DNA of 64,000 nt from Chloroflexota bacterium (GTDB taxonomy: Bacteria; Chloroflexota; Dehalococcoidia; Lucifugimonadales; JADFKI01): positions 122,222-186,221 of the forward strand of contig VXNZ01000023.1 in assembly GCA_009840355.1 (NCBI GenBank), in the 5' to 3' direction. How positions within the stretch are numbered: position 1 is the stretch's first letter; each line of letters begins with the position of its first letter. Of this stretch, positions 1 through 9,701 are shown piece by piece. Both the position numbers and the translations under genes were made by a program. The notes below the pieces were generated by a model. It was given only the letters and a program-made list of their open reading frames with translations, did no database searches and was not told the DNA's origin.

Positions 1-71
1 GCCATCAGCCGCGTGGCATACGGACCTGCGACATAGTGCGTTAAGTCCAGCACCTTCAGCCCGTCAAGCAT
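1..71 (-). CDS. CoA-transferase family III (CaiB/BaiF), N-terminal fragment
   Basis: Only the first 23 codons are in the window; the gene continues off the left edge. The translation begins MLDGLKVLDLTHYVAGPYAT, the characteristic opening of CaiB/BaiF-type (family III) CoA-transferases, which move CoA between organic acids. The ATG at 71 is preceded by GGAG six bases upstream. The catalytic Asp and the rest of the fold lie outside the window, so the substrate cannot be guessed. Confidence 0.75.
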   Translation of the reverse strand, partial: MLDGLKVLDLTHYVAGPYATRLM

Positions 72-87
72 CTTGATCTCCGTGCTG

Positions 88-126
88 CCTTATCCTACCC
101 ATCCTGTCCATCTGTGTTAGTTCAGC
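88..126. repeat. Dispersed intergenic repeat copy (ATCCTGTCCATC type)
   Basis: This spacer between the CoA-transferase start and the coiled-coil gene contains ATCCTACCCATCCTGTCCATC. The same core or its complement GATGGACAGGAT recurs in spacers near 545, 7013, 13117-13157, 21410, 22250, 24025, 25985 and 29065. All copies lie next to gene ends in the chromosomal part of the window. The function is unknown. Confidence 0.5.
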
Positions 127-130
127 ATCA

Positions 131-529
131 TCAGTCGAACGCTCTTTCAAGCGCGTCCGCGATGCGGCCGAAGTCGTTCGCGGCGCGTTCGACATCGGTC
201 TGCGCCGTTTCGAGCGTGTTGGCGGCGCGTGTCATGTCTTCGCCGGCGCGTTCTAGCGTTTCCTTTGCGCGGCTGACATCATCGCCCACGCGCTCTATGG
301 TGTTTGTGATGCGCTCTGCGCTGTCGTCGAGTTCGGCGGCTAGGATGTCGAGCGAGTCGGATGTGCGCTTGAGCGATTCGGCGGTCTCACCAGCGCTGTT
401 TATCGTGCGAAGGACGCCGGGCGCATTTATGACGACGATGATGAGCAGCAGATTCGCCAAGAACAACAGGAGCGCCAGCCCCGCCATCATTCCCCACTTC
501 CAGTACAACTCCGGCTGCTCAAAATTCAT
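131..529 (-). CDS. Single-pass membrane protein with coiled-coil domain
   Basis: This 132-residue protein has a short N-terminal segment, one strongly hydrophobic helix (about residues 14-36) and a long heptad-rich, charged helical tail (about residues 40-132) rich in Glu, Arg, Asp and Ala. The layout resembles DUF948-type or methyl-accepting-like coiled-coil proteins anchored in the cytoplasmic membrane. No catalytic motif is visible. I infer a structural or scaffolding role but cannot assign a function. It is followed downstream by a copy of the intergenic repeat. Confidence 0.7.
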   Translation of the reverse strand: MNFEQPELYWKWGMMAGLALLLFLANLLLIIVVINAPGVLRTINSAGETAESLKRTSDSLDILAAELDDSAERITNTIERVGDDVSRAKETLERAGEDMTRAANTLETAQTDVERAANDFGRIADALERAFD

Positions 530-601
530 CGTCGCCTATTCCTGCTCGTCCTGTCTATCCTGTTAAGCCGCATTATGCCGTACTTAGCCGTATTTGGGCA
601 G

Positions 602-970
602 CTACTGGACGGGTATTACGGCGCGCTTGTGGGACGCCATCGCGACGCGCTTGTCGCCTTCGTGCGCTTCTATCTGATATGTTAGGCGGTTGCGGTCCAC
701 TTCGGTCAGCTCGACGCTGATGACCACCGTGTTGCCGACGGGCGTAGGCGCGAGATGGCGCAGCCCGTCCACCGCGTATCCGACTGTCGTGTGTTCGGCG
801 GGCATGTACGGCTCGGACTGCTTAATGCACGCGCCTTCCATCAGCCCGAGCAGTGCCGGTGTGGATAGTACATCCGCGCCCGGCTTGCCCATGCGGTTGG
901 TCGTATGCTCAAGTGTAACCTCAATCTCCTGCTCAAACTTCTGCCCCGCCTCGAACTCTTCCATTGTCAT
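602..970 (-). CDS. Hotdog-fold thioesterase, FlK-like
   Basis: This 122-residue protein matches the fluoroacetyl-CoA thioesterase (FlK)-like hotdog family. The FlK catalytic triad pattern is visible: Thr37 in STP, Glu45 in LMEGA and His72 in LRHLAPTP, with the typical GYAVDGLRHL strand. Members hydrolyse small acyl-CoA thioesters; here the acyl group is unknown, and the fluoroacetyl specificity of FlK should not be transferred. The ATG at 970 has AAGGAA eight bases upstream. A neighbouring CoA-transferase fragment and a downstream crotonase fit a local acyl-CoA theme. Confidence 0.82.
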   Translation of the reverse strand: MTMEEFEAGQKFEQEIEVTLEHTTNRMGKPGADVLSTPALLGLMEGACIKQSEPYMPAEHTTVGYAVDGLRHLAPTPVGNTVVISVELTEVDRNRLTYQIEAHEGDKRVAMASHKRAVIPVQ

Positions 971-1050
971 TTTTTCGTTCCTTCCATTTTCAAATTGCCG
1001 ATTTTCAATCTGTAAAGCGGCAATCTTCTATCCTGTCATATTCGCTTGCA

Positions 1051-1623
1051 CTACCGGCTCGGCACATAGTAGTCGAAGACGGCACTTATTTCCACGCGCA
1101 AGCCGGGCAGTAATGGCGTTTCTAGCGCCATGCCTTCGGTGAAGACGCCGATGCGCTCGAATGCGACGGTGCGCGCGCGGAACACCACGATTGTCTTCGC
1201 TATCGGGTCGGCGAGCCAGTATTCACCTACTCCGAACTTTTCGTAGCGTTCGCGCTTCAGCGTGCGGTCGATGCGCTCGGTGCCGGGCGACAGCAGCTCA
1301 ATGACCAAGCCCGGCGCGCCATGCAGCCCGTCGGAGTGGATTATGTGCAGCCGCTCGTTGGATATGAACACTATGTCCGGCTGCACCACATCGCCGTCGG
1401 ACAAATATACATCAATTGGCGAGGCGACTACTCTGCCCAGCCCGTTCTCACGAACAAAGTCGCGCAGAATGGCAGCCAAATTCAATGAGGATTCCTGATG
1501 TTCATACGAAGGCGCCGGCGCCATGTACAACTCCCCATCGATTAGTTGGTAGCGGTTTTCGTCGTCTTCGGGAATGTCTAGGTAATCCCGAACTGTGAGC
1601 CGCACTTGCTGGTTTGGAACCAT
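1051..1623 (-). CDS. Uma2-family (DUF820) putative restriction endonuclease
   Basis: The 190-residue product begins with an MVPNQQVRLTVRDYLDIPED-like opening and contains GELYMAPAPSYEHQ, PDIVFISNER and GLVIELLSPGT, followed by KRERYEKFGVGEYWLADP. This is the Uma2/DUF820 PD-(D/E)XK fold, with Asp in PDIVF and Glu in VIELLSP as predicted metal ligands. Uma2 proteins are abundant in Cyanobacteria and Chloroflexota; their substrates are mostly unknown. The frame is open to 1710, but the ATG at 1623 has AGAGGG upstream and gives the usual family length. Confidence 0.85.
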   Translation of the reverse strand: MVPNQQVRLTVRDYLDIPEDDENRYQLIDGELYMAPAPSYEHQESSLNLAAILRDFVRENGLGRVVASPIDVYLSDGDVVQPDIVFISNERLHIIHSDGLHGAPGLVIELLSPGTERIDRTLKRERYEKFGVGEYWLADPIAKTIVVFRARTVAFERIGVFTEGMALETPLLPGLRVEISAVFDYYVPSR

Positions 1624-1756
1624 AGCCCGCCCTCTTACTGCACTGCTGCTTATACTGATGTATGGTGTTTTTTCTCGCCCCATTCCGGCCTTCCCCCCAT
1701 GAATCCCCATGAAGATGGAAGGGACTACTTGGGCAGGAACATTTGTGGAAGAAATT

Positions 1757-2524
1757 TTAGAAAACTTCGATGCGCTTGAAGGCTTCGGCGTAGGTTACGC
1801 CTATGCGCTTGCCGACTTCGGCGTAGCGTGTGCGTGAGCGCACTTCGCGCAGTTCCCAGCCTTGTCCGACTTGGCTACGATGGCGGCTGAGCGCGTCTAG
1901 CTTGTCTTCGAATGTGTCCGTAACGTCAAGGTATGTGTCCGGGTCTAGCGAACCCCACATATACACTTCGCGCACCTTGTGCGGCTGCAAGCCTTCTTCG
2001 TTATGCTCCGGGAACGCCATCCTGTCGCGCGCGTACGGAAACACGCAGTTGAGCGTTACTCTGCCGCATACATAGTGGTCTTCGTGGCGGATGTACGGGC
2101 GGTTCGGATCCATAGTCAGCACGGTGTGCGGCGTGTGTATTTTTATCTGGCGTGAAATCTGCTCTCGCAGCTCGTAGGTATCGCTCAACCACTGGTCCGG
2201 ATGCCGCAGGAACACGACCTCGGACACGCCCAACACTTTCGCCGCCTCGCGCTGTTCCACCTCGCGTATGGCGGCGAGTTTTGGCGATGTCATCTCCGGG
2301 TCGGAGCTGCCCTTGTCGCCGTTCGTGCAGACGACGAGCACAATCTTGCGACCTTGCTTCGCCCACTTGACTATCGTCCCGCCGGCTCCCGTTTCGGCGT
2401 CGTCCGGATGCGGCGTAACCACCAGCACAGTCGTCGTGCTGCGCGACAGGTCATGCGATTCGTCAGGGTTGGGATACGCCTGCGAAGCCTGGCTTGCGTT
2501 GGGATTAGAACTCGCTTGTGTCAT
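1757..2524 (-). CDS. PIG-L family deacetylase
   Basis: This 255-residue protein has the PIG-L/LmbE zinc-binding signature PHPDDAE at residues 38-44 (His39, Asp41, Asp42) and a later HEDHYVCGRV segment with the third metal ligand. Family members deacetylate N-acetylglucosaminyl groups in phosphatidylinositol, mycothiol or bacillithiol biosynthesis. Here the substrate is not evident from the neighbours. The first 30 residues are low complexity (Ser, Gln, Asn, Ala) and probably disordered. The ATG at 2524 is preceded by GGAG. Confidence 0.88.
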   Translation of the reverse strand: MTQASSNPNASQASQAYPNPDESHDLSRSTTTVLVVTPHPDDAETGAGGTIVKWAKQGRKIVLVVCTNGDKGSSDPEMTSPKLAAIREVEQREAAKVLGVSEVVFLRHPDQWLSDTYELREQISRQIKIHTPHTVLTMDPNRPYIRHEDHYVCGRVTLNCVFPYARDRMAFPEHNEEGLQPHKVREVYMWGSLDPDTYLDVTDTFEDKLDALSRHRSQVGQGWELREVRSRTRYAEVGKRIGVTYAEAFKRIEVF

Positions 2525-2787
2525 TTGTCTCCTATATCCTCATAACATTGCGATGTGGACAGCGTCTTTTCTGTCGTTTATTGGCAAAGCGGATTGAGTG
2601 TCAAACCGTTTCTTTGCGCCGTGAACACTGCCATCTCAACATCTCTGGCGCTCCATCCATGCGTTGTAAGCATCTCACGCTTCTGTCCAAGATTCAGGCA
2701 TTTCTAGTCCGTCCCTAAGATGTATGGTTTGTTATTCGCCCGAAATGCTGACTGACTGATGGACTGACACACTGACCGACTGAAAAA

Positions 2788-3555
2788 CTAGCTGCCCTTG
2801 AACACCGGCGTGCGCTTTTCTTGGAACGCTTTGATGCCTTCAATGGCGTCGTCAGTGCGCTGCAGTCGGCGGTTGACGATGCCCGCGAGCCGCACGCGGT
2901 CTTCCAGCCGCATGCTCAAGCCTCTGACCGCCACTTCCTTGATGGCGCGCATCGGCAACGGCGCGTTCTGCAGCAGCTTCTGCACCAGTGCGTCCGTGCG
3001 TTCCATCAGTTCGTCGTGCGGCACGACCATGTTCACCATGCCAAGTTCGTATGCGCGGTCTGCGCTTATCAGGTCGCCGGTGAACAGAAACTCCAGAGCG
3101 AAGTTGAGCGGCACGCGCTGCGACAGCATGCAGGGGCCGCTGACCGAGCCGATGCCGCGTTTCGCCTGCGGCCAGCCGAACTGCGCCTGATCGGAAGCGA
3201 TGCGAATGTCGGACGCTAACGCGATGCCGCCACCCTGCGCCAAGCAGAACCCGTTGATGGCTGATATTATGGGCTTGAATATCTCGGACTGATAGACATA
3301 TAGGTCTTCGGTGGAGATTTCGGTGTCGTACAGCGCATCGCTGCGCCCGGACATTGACACGAGGTCGTGTCCGACCGAGAAGGCGCGGCCATTGCCTGTC
3401 AGAACCGCCATCCAAATGTCAGGGTTGTCGTTCACCTCGTGGAGCATCTGCCAGAGCATATCTCGCATCTCCACATCGATAGCGTTCAGCTTGTCGGGCC
3501 TATTGAGCGTGATGTAAGCCACTCGCTCCCGCAATTCAAACTCCACGACCGCCAT
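2788..3555 (-). CDS. Enoyl-CoA hydratase/isomerase (crotonase) family protein
   Basis: This 255-residue protein has the crotonase fold: LNRPDKLNAI near the start, AFSVGHDL and QGGGIALASDIRIA forming the oxyanion hole, and PLPMRAIKE. It acts on acyl-CoA thioesters, probably in fatty-acid or aromatic catabolism. In the segment aligned with the first catalytic Glu (usually PEVKLG) it reads PQAKRGIG. True hydratase activity is therefore uncertain, and isomerase or hydrolase activity is possible. The ATG at 3555 is preceded by AAGGAAGG. Confidence 0.85.
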   Translation of the reverse strand: MAVVEFELRERVAYITLNRPDKLNAIDVEMRDMLWQMLHEVNDNPDIWMAVLTGNGRAFSVGHDLVSMSGRSDALYDTEISTEDLYVYQSEIFKPIISAINGFCLAQGGGIALASDIRIASDQAQFGWPQAKRGIGSVSGPCMLSQRVPLNFALEFLFTGDLISADRAYELGMVNMVVPHDELMERTDALVQKLLQNAPLPMRAIKEVAVRGLSMRLEDRVRLAGIVNRRLQRTDDAIEGIKAFQEKRTPVFKGS

Positions 3556-3792
3556 GTTCGTACCTTCCTTTGCAATTCATCAGTCCAAATATCCGTCCAA
3601 CCATCCGCATGTTCATAGTCAACCCACATGTTAGACTGCCACCTACCCATCCGCAAGTTGAGCCGCATACTGCCGATTCTGTCCATTGATATTTATCCCT
3701 CGCAGCCCCGCGACTTAACCTTGATACTGCGGTCAGGCTTCGCTACACTGAAAGGTGCTTATCCCTCGGAGAAAGGCTGGCAGCAAGCTTAC

Positions 3793-4533
3793 ATGTCCAC
3801 CTCCGCATCAATGACAATCGAGCAGCGCAGAGAGGCTGTGCAGCGACTTCAGGTGCGTCTCGTGCGAAGCCTCGTTCTCTACGGAATGCTGCTCGTCGCA
3901 GCCGCCACGATAGTCGCCACCATATACTCGCCCGGCATAGACCAAGACCCGCGCCGTCTCATCGGATTGCTCGCGGTTGGCACCGTAACTGGCGGCTGTC
4001 TGTTTTCGCTCATCTTCCTGCTGCCCGTACTGCGCTGGATTGGTGCACGTCCGGAAGAGTCACGCATACTCCCAATATGGCTGCTGATAGGCTTTGCATT
4101 CGGCGTATGCGCGGTGTTTCTCACAGGCGCGTCTCAGCCGTTCGTCTTCGCCTTCTACACAAACGTCCTAGACTTCCAATCGTTAGGCAGGTTGTTGGAC
4201 GACCTGATAGACGCCTTCTTCCGCGCGCCGCTGAGTTCGTTCACCTTTGGCGTATTCGCCTTGTATATCGGCGTGCTAATGTCGCCCGTCTTCGGCATCG
4301 GCGCGTGGATAATCGACATGTTCAACAGGATGAACTACCCTAACGCCTACTCCGACCCTTGGATAGAATCGCTAGGCGACAGGTTGCCCGCAACCCGCGG
4401 GTGGGCAACATCCGCCGCGCCATGGCTGTCCGTCATAGGGCCCTGGGCGCTCGCGGCAGCCGTAGGCGGCGCCGTCCTGCTATTCGCCGCCACCGGTCCC
4501 ATCGAATTCTTGGCAAGGCTGCGGCTGGGGTAA
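3793..4533 (+). CDS. Polytopic membrane protein of unknown function
   Basis: From the ATG at 3793 the product is 246 residues with a polar amphipathic N-terminus (MTIEQRREAVQRLQ) and about five hydrophobic segments. These lie near residues 26-48, 60-80, 91-110, about 145-180 and at the C-terminus. No transporter or enzyme signature was recognised. The open frame extends upstream to 3628, but that part is low-quality coding sequence. A start at 3811 is also possible. It precedes the CRTAC1 lipoprotein on the same strand, with a 100-base gap. Confidence 0.7.
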   Translation: MSTSASMTIEQRREAVQRLQVRLVRSLVLYGMLLVAAATIVATIYSPGIDQDPRRLIGLLAVGTVTGGCLFSLIFLLPVLRWIGARPEESRILPIWLLIGFAFGVCAVFLTGASQPFVFAFYTNVLDFQSLGRLLDDLIDAFFRAPLSSFTFGVFALYIGVLMSPVFGIGAWIIDMFNRMNYPNAYSDPWIESLGDRLPATRGWATSAAPWLSVIGPWALAAAVGGAVLLFAATGPIEFLARLRLG

Positions 4534-4636
4534 GACCGATTGCTGGCGTCCGGCGACGCGTTGCCCCCACCATACTGCTAATAATCCTAATTTTCGTCCT
4601 TGCGTTCACGAGTGCTGTCTGCGTTAAAATAGTCGG

Positions 4637-7003
4637 ATGAAAACTCACATTATTCGCCAGACTATTACCAAGCAACTTCCTTCCAAACTTCCGCCGCCGG
4701 CTGCGCTAATCGTTACCGTCGTCGCCGTGCTTGCGCTGCCCGTGCTTGCTTGCAGCGAGGAGCGCGTGCCGCCTCCGCCGCGCACTACGGTTACGCCGAT
4801 TACTCGCGTGCTGCCTGCGCCTGCGCCGACTGCCGTTCCTACCGCTGCGCCGATGCAAGCAGCTATTGGTGGTGGCGCAAGTGGCGGCAGTGGTTCGGCC
4901 AGTACAGGCGCTGTTGGCAGTACCAACACGGACAGTACAGACACGGGCAATACGGGCACGACCGGCAACGCAACCGGCGCTAGCGGCATTACCGTCAGCG
5001 CGGGCAGTATCAGGACTGTCGGCGCGACTGGTGGCAGCGCTGCCGCGCCGTCGGAGGGCGCGGAGATACGGTCGCGGCGTTACCGGCAGCCCGGCTTTAT
5101 TGGCGTTAGCACGGACGATGTGGCGCCGTTCACGAACATCGCGGAGCGAGCGATGGGCGAGCAATTCGCCGTTGCGAACGATCTGACGGGCGTGGCTATC
5201 TTCGACTATGACCGCGACGGCGACCACGACTTCTACATCACGCAGTCGCGCGGCAACCCGAACCTGCTGTTCCGCAATGACGGCGGCGATTCATTCACTG
5301 AAGTCGGCGTGCAGGCGGGCGTGTCCGCGAATGCGTCCAACAGCACCGGCGTCGTTACCTGCGACATCGACAACGACGGCTATCAGGACATCTACCTCAG
5401 CGCGCAGGGCATCATTGGCGACGGCTTGGACTATGAAGATGCGGTGTACGACTCCGCGCTGCGCGAAGCCGTCAGCGACCGCCTGATGCGCAACAACGGC
5501 GACGGCACTTTCACCGACATCACCGCCGGCGCGTTCGGCGACGAGGCGAACTTCCGCACCGGCACAAGCCCCGCCTGCGCCGACATCGACCGCGACGGAT
5601 GGGTGGATATATTCGTCGCCAACCGATCTGACATGGACTCGGTGCATCCCGGCGTCTTAACGCGCGGCAACGAGAATGTGCTCTACCACAACGACGGCGA
5701 CGGCACATTCACCGAGATTAGTGTGGATGCGGGTGTGCGGGGCGAACAGGTCGTAACCTGGGCATCGCTGTTCTTTGACTTCGACGACGACGGCGATCCA
5801 GACCTGTGGACGGCTGACGACGGCGGACCCGTGCGGATTTACCGCAACGATACCGAGAACAACCGCGTGCGCTTCACGCCGGTCGAGCGCCCGATGGGGC
5901 TGGACAAGCGCGGCAACTGGATGGGCTTTGCGCTCGGCGACTACGACGGCGACGCGGACTTGGATGTGTTCGTAACCAACATCGGCTACCATCCCAAGAC
6001 TCGGCCGCTGCCGTTCGAGGGTGCGAGCGGCGACTGCTCCAGCGAGCAGCTGTATTCCGTTTCCACCTGCGCCCACTACCTACTGCGCAACGACGGCACG
6101 ATGGTCGTCCCGCGTCTGGGTGAAGTCGGCTTCTTTCCGGATGTCGCGCCGACCGTGCCGATAGAACCGAATCGTGTCATGCCGCCCGATTCAATCGACC
6201 CGGGGCGGATATGGCTTGATTGGCGGGTGCCGACCGGTCTAGCGGCGTACGACTTCGGCTTTGGCGCGGTGTTCTTCGACATGGAAAACGACGGTGACCA
6301 AGACTTGTATTGGACCGGCGCCGCGCTCGGACGCGGCGAATCGCCGGAAGGTAGGTGGTTTCCATCGGCAGGGCGTATGCTGCGCGGCGACGGCGCGGGT
6401 AACTTTCAAGACATCACCGTGGAGGCGCGGCTGCTGAACATCAAGGATGTCGATTACGGCGTGCTAGACCCGCTCAGCGCGCAGTTCGACCGCGAGCGGC
6501 AGCGCATCGACACAGCGTACCACGAGAACGGCAAGGGCTTGGCGAAAGGCGACCTTAACGGCGACGGCTATATCGACCTTATCGGCACGAACAGCGCAGG
6601 TCCCATCTACCTCGACCCAAGCGCGGGAACTGACAGCGCGCTGGGCTTCGAGAACGGACCAACATTCGTTTGGCTGAACGGCGGCGGCGATAACAACTGG
6701 CTCGCGCTGCGCCTGCGCGGACGCATGGTCGAGGACGGCACGGGGAGCAACGCGGATGCCATCGGCGCGCGAGTCTTCGTGTCCACGACGGGCGCGGATG
6801 GCAGGCGGCAAGTGCAGACTGACGATGTAACCGCAGGCTCAAGCTTCCTGTCTATGTCCACGCTCGATCTGCACTTCGGCGTGGCAAACGCCAGCATCGC
6901 TGACGAGATAACCATCTTTTGGCCCAGCGGCGTCCGCCAAGTAATCCGCAACATCCCCGTCAACCAAGTGTACGAAATCACCGAACCCGCGCTGCCGCAG
7001 TAA
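4637..7003 (+). CDS. CRTAC1-family lipoprotein with FG-GAP/VCBS and ASPIC/UnbV domains
   Basis: This 788-residue exported protein has a signal peptide with a lipobox ending LPVLAC (Cys39), then a low-complexity Gly/Ser/Thr/Ala spacer to about residue 140. At least seven calcium-binding propeller repeats follow, of the D-x-D-x-D-G-x-x-D type (FDYDRDGDHD, CDIDNDGYQD, ADIDRDGWVD, GDLNGDGYID). It ends in an ASPIC/UnbV domain, with FWPSGVRQVIRNIPVNQVYEI near the end. It should be membrane-anchored outside the cell, probably in adhesion or ligand binding. A TAAAAT element lies eight bases before the ATG with no Shine-Dalgarno sequence, so a leaderless start is possible. Confidence 0.9.
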   Translation: MKTHIIRQTITKQLPSKLPPPAALIVTVVAVLALPVLACSEERVPPPPRTTVTPITRVLPAPAPTAVPTAAPMQAAIGGGASGGSGSASTGAVGSTNTDSTDTGNTGTTGNATGASGITVSAGSIRTVGATGGSAAAPSEGAEIRSRRYRQPGFIGVSTDDVAPFTNIAERAMGEQFAVANDLTGVAIFDYDRDGDHDFYITQSRGNPNLLFRNDGGDSFTEVGVQAGVSANASNSTGVVTCDIDNDGYQDIYLSAQGIIGDGLDYEDAVYDSALREAVSDRLMRNNGDGTFTDITAGAFGDEANFRTGTSPACADIDRDGWVDIFVANRSDMDSVHPGVLTRGNENVLYHNDGDGTFTEISVDAGVRGEQVVTWASLFFDFDDDGDPDLWTADDGGPVRIYRNDTENNRVRFTPVERPMGLDKRGNWMGFALGDYDGDADLDVFVTNIGYHPKTRPLPFEGASGDCSSEQLYSVSTCAHYLLRNDGTMVVPRLGEVGFFPDVAPTVPIEPNRVMPPDSIDPGRIWLDWRVPTGLAAYDFGFGAVFFDMENDGDQDLYWTGAALGRGESPEGRWFPSAGRMLRGDGAGNFQDITVEARLLNIKDVDYGVLDPLSAQFDRERQRIDTAYHENGKGLAKGDLNGDGYIDLIGTNSAGPIYLDPSAGTDSALGFENGPTFVWLNGGGDNNWLALRLRGRMVEDGTGSNADAIGARVFVSTTGADGRRQVQTDDVTAGSSFLSMSTLDLHFGVANASIADEITIFWPSGVRQVIRNIPVNQVYEITEPALPQ

Positions 7004-7042
7004 TCGTTGGACAGGATGGGGCGAATCTATTGCAATAGGCGC

Positions 7043-8449
7043 TCAATCCGCTGCGCTTGGCGCTCTTGGCGCTGGGCGGGTGTCCGTACTGTCTGAACCT
7101 TCCACGTCGGGCACTACGGACTCCCAATCGCCTATCAGGCGCTTGGAAGTGTCTTCCAGGGTCATTGTTACCACTGCGCCGGCGATGCTCATCGCCGCGG
7201 ACACTGCGAATAGTACGTTGTATGAACCCGTCATGTCGAGCATTATCCCCGATACCCAGCTCACGAATGCATGCCCCATCTGCGCGCCGGACATTTGCCA
7301 GCCGTACACCGAGCCTATCGGACCGTTACCGTAGTACTGCCTGTTGATGACGAGATAGCCCGTCCATTCGCCGCCGAATCCGATGCCGAACAGTACCGCG
7401 AACAGGTAGAAGTGCCACCACTCGGTCGATACGAACAGCATCAAGACCGTCAAGCCCTGAATCATCAGACAGGTCGCCATTATCGGCTTTGTGCCGTACT
7501 TCTCCGCTATCATCGGAGTCAGCATTCGGCTTGGTATGCTGACCAGCGACAGGATGCTCAGAGTCAGCGCCGCTTCGGTGAAGGTTAAGCCCTTCATTAT
7601 GGCGAACGGCACGACGAATAGCAGAATGATGCCGTGTCCCGCGCAGCCAAGACCGTGAATGGCGGGCAGATTCCAGAACGCCTTCGTACGCCGCACATGC
7701 TGGTTGAACACCTTGGCGCGCGCTCTTTCCTGTTCCGGCGAAATGCCCGAATCTTCGACGTCGCCAGCGCGCGCACCGTATGCCAGCGCGCCTACATCGG
7801 CGGGCTTGCTGCGGAATACCAGAGTCAGCAGCAGGATGAACGCGCCGGCGGCAAGTCCGAAATAAGTGAATGTGGTCTGCCAGTCAACACCTTGCACGAA
7901 ATTAATGAGCAGCGGCGCCATCACTGCAGGCCCAATGCCCGACGCAGCCCAGAGCAAGCCTGTGGCGAGCCCGAGCCGCTGCCTAAACCAAGCGGACACC
8001 GCAGCCATCAGCGGCACCATGAAAATCGCTTGTACCGCGCCGCGCAGGATGCCGAACGACAGCCACAATTCCCATGGTGCGCTGACGAACGCCACCAGCA
8101 CCATCACACAGCAGTAGCCCAGTGAGGCAACGATCATCATTTTGCGCGGACCGTAGCGCTCACCGAGCCAGCCAGCTACCGGCGACAGCATCGCGCCCGC
8201 CAAGAAGAACAGCGTGAACGACAAGCCCACGCTGGACGCGCTGAATCCGAACTCGCCGCGTTCATTCATCAGCGGCTCGACCAGAACACCTCCCGCGAAG
8301 TTCACCGACAGCGCGACCATCTGCACTAATGCCAGCGTCCCCACTACAACCCAAGCATAATGGAACGGCGCGCGATTGAGCAGGTTCGATAGAAGGTTGA
8401 TAGTCAGCACGCTGTTCTGCCTCGATGGCGAGGCTGGTGTGTTGGGCAT
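7043..8449 (-). CDS. Major facilitator superfamily transporter
   Basis: This 468-residue polytopic protein has about twelve hydrophobic helices and the MFS loop motif GWLGERYGPRKMM between helices 2 and 3. A second-half counterpart reads SRMLTPMIAEKYGTKPIM. It resembles OFA/oxalate-formate-antiporter-like and monocarboxylate MFS carriers; the substrate is unknown. It is convergent with the CRTAC1 gene, whose stop lies 39 bases away. A short CTATTGCAATAG palindrome (7027-7038) sits in the gap. Confidence 0.85.
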   Translation of the reverse strand: MPNTPASPSRQNSVLTINLLSNLLNRAPFHYAWVVVGTLALVQMVALSVNFAGGVLVEPLMNERGEFGFSASSVGLSFTLFFLAGAMLSPVAGWLGERYGPRKMMIVASLGYCCVMVLVAFVSAPWELWLSFGILRGAVQAIFMVPLMAAVSAWFRQRLGLATGLLWAASGIGPAVMAPLLINFVQGVDWQTTFTYFGLAAGAFILLLTLVFRSKPADVGALAYGARAGDVEDSGISPEQERARAKVFNQHVRRTKAFWNLPAIHGLGCAGHGIILLFVVPFAIMKGLTFTEAALTLSILSLVSIPSRMLTPMIAEKYGTKPIMATCLMIQGLTVLMLFVSTEWWHFYLFAVLFGIGFGGEWTGYLVINRQYYGNGPIGSVYGWQMSGAQMGHAFVSWVSGIMLDMTGSYNVLFAVSAAMSIAGAVVTMTLEDTSKRLIGDWESVVPDVEGSDSTDTRPAPRAPSAAD

Positions 8450-8484
8450 AGGAGTGTGGCGGCGTTCTTTCGGGAATTCGCTTG

Positions 8485-8515
8485 AAAAAAACCTTCACCC
8501 GCTTACGGGCGAAGG
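8485..8515 (-). terminator. Rho-independent terminator of the peptide ABC operon
   Basis: On the minus strand a CCTTC-G-CCCG arm pairs with CGGG-T-GAAGG around a four-base loop and is followed by seven T residues. It lies about 85 bases past the stop of the last ABC gene and before the MFS start, so it should end the oligopeptide operon transcript. Confidence 0.85.
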
Positions 8516-8598
8516 CTCAGCGTGGTGTCATTCCTCGTTCATGTTGGAATGGTAATGCACAGGTATGGTGCAAAGCAACGATAAGCGAGAATTGTCAG

Positions 8599-9627
8599 TT
8601 AGCCCGGCACGCCCGGCAGTTCGATTTCGTCTGCGAAGTGGCAGCTGGCGAACCTGCCCGGCGACACTTCCTTCAGCGGCGGCGCTTGCTCGCGGCAGAG
8701 GTCGCGGGCGAACGGGCAGCGCGGGTGGAAGTAGCAGCCGGACGGCGGATTCGCCGGGTCTGCGACTTCTCCTTCTAGCACCATTCCGCGCGACTGCACA
8801 GCCGGATTAGGCACCGGAACGGACGACAGCAGCGCCTGAGTGTACGGATGGCGTGGCTGCGTGAACAGGTCTTCCGTTGATGCGACTTCGACGATTTTGC
8901 CGACATACATCACTGCGACTCGGTGGCACAGGTACTGTACCACGCTGAGGTCGTGGCTGATGAACAAGTATGTCAGCCGCAGCTCGTCCTGCAAGTCCTG
9001 CATAAGGTTGAGGATTTGCGCCTGCACGGACACATCGAGCGCGGACACCGGTTCGTCCGCGATGACTAGGCGCGGGTTGACGACGAGAGCGCGCGCGATG
9101 CCGATGCGCTGCCGCTGGCCGCCACTGAAGGCATGCGGATAGCGCCGCGCATAATCGACGGAAAGCCCGACGAGCCGCAGCATCTCCGCGACGCGGTCTT
9201 CAAGCTCGGAGCCGCGCGCAAGGCGATTGACCCGCAGCGGGTCCGCGACCACATCGAACACGGTCATACGCGGGTTGAGAGATGCGAACGGGTCTTGGAA
9301 TATGAGCTGCATCTCTTGGCGCAGCAGCCGCAGCGTCTCGCGGTCCGCGCCTGCGGTGTTAATACGATCGCCGCTCTTCATCGTGAACTGCACTTCGCCA
9401 TCCGTGGGCTCGATGGCACGCAGGATAGCCCTGCCGGTAGTCGTCTTGCCACAGCCGCTCTCGCCCACAAGCCCGAAGGTCTCGCCTTCGTTCAGGCTGA
9501 AGCTAACATCGTCAACCGCCTTCACATTGCCTACGGTGCGCCGCAGAAAGCCTTCAAGTATCGGGAAATATACCTTCAAGCCCTCGACATCGAGTATCTG
9601 GCTGCTGCCGTTCTGTTCCGTACTCAT
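8599..9627 (-). CDS. Oligopeptide/dipeptide ABC transporter ATP-binding protein (OppF/DppF-like)
   Basis: This 342-residue ATPase has Walker A GESGCGKT (55-62), ABC signature FSGGQRQR (about 167-174) and Walker B LVIADE (187-192). The C-terminal oligopeptide-transporter extension contains [15 protein letters not shown]. It powers peptide import together with the paired ATPase immediately upstream. It is the last gene of a minus-strand operon whose order is binding protein, two permeases, two ATPases. Confidence 0.93.
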   Translation of the reverse strand: MSTEQNGSSQILDVEGLKVYFPILEGFLRRTVGNVKAVDDVSFSLNEGETFGLVGESGCGKTTTGRAILRAIEPTDGEVQFTMKSGDRINTAGADRETLRLLRQEMQLIFQDPFASLNPRMTVFDVVADPLRVNRLARGSELEDRVAEMLRLVGLSVDYARRYPHAFSGGQRQRIGIARALVVNPRLVIADEPVSALDVSVQAQILNLMQDLQDELRLTYLFISHDLSVVQYLCHRVAVMYVGKIVEVASTEDLFTQPRHPYTQALLSSVPVPNPAVQSRGMVLEGEVADPANPPSGCYFHPRCPFARDLCREQAPPLKEVSPGRFASCHFADEIELPGVPG

Positions 9628-9701
9628 CGACTAATCCTGCCGCCCGTTCCACCTAATATCCTGCTCATCCGGCGGAGAAGGTGGGTATGGGCATATTCCT
9701 A

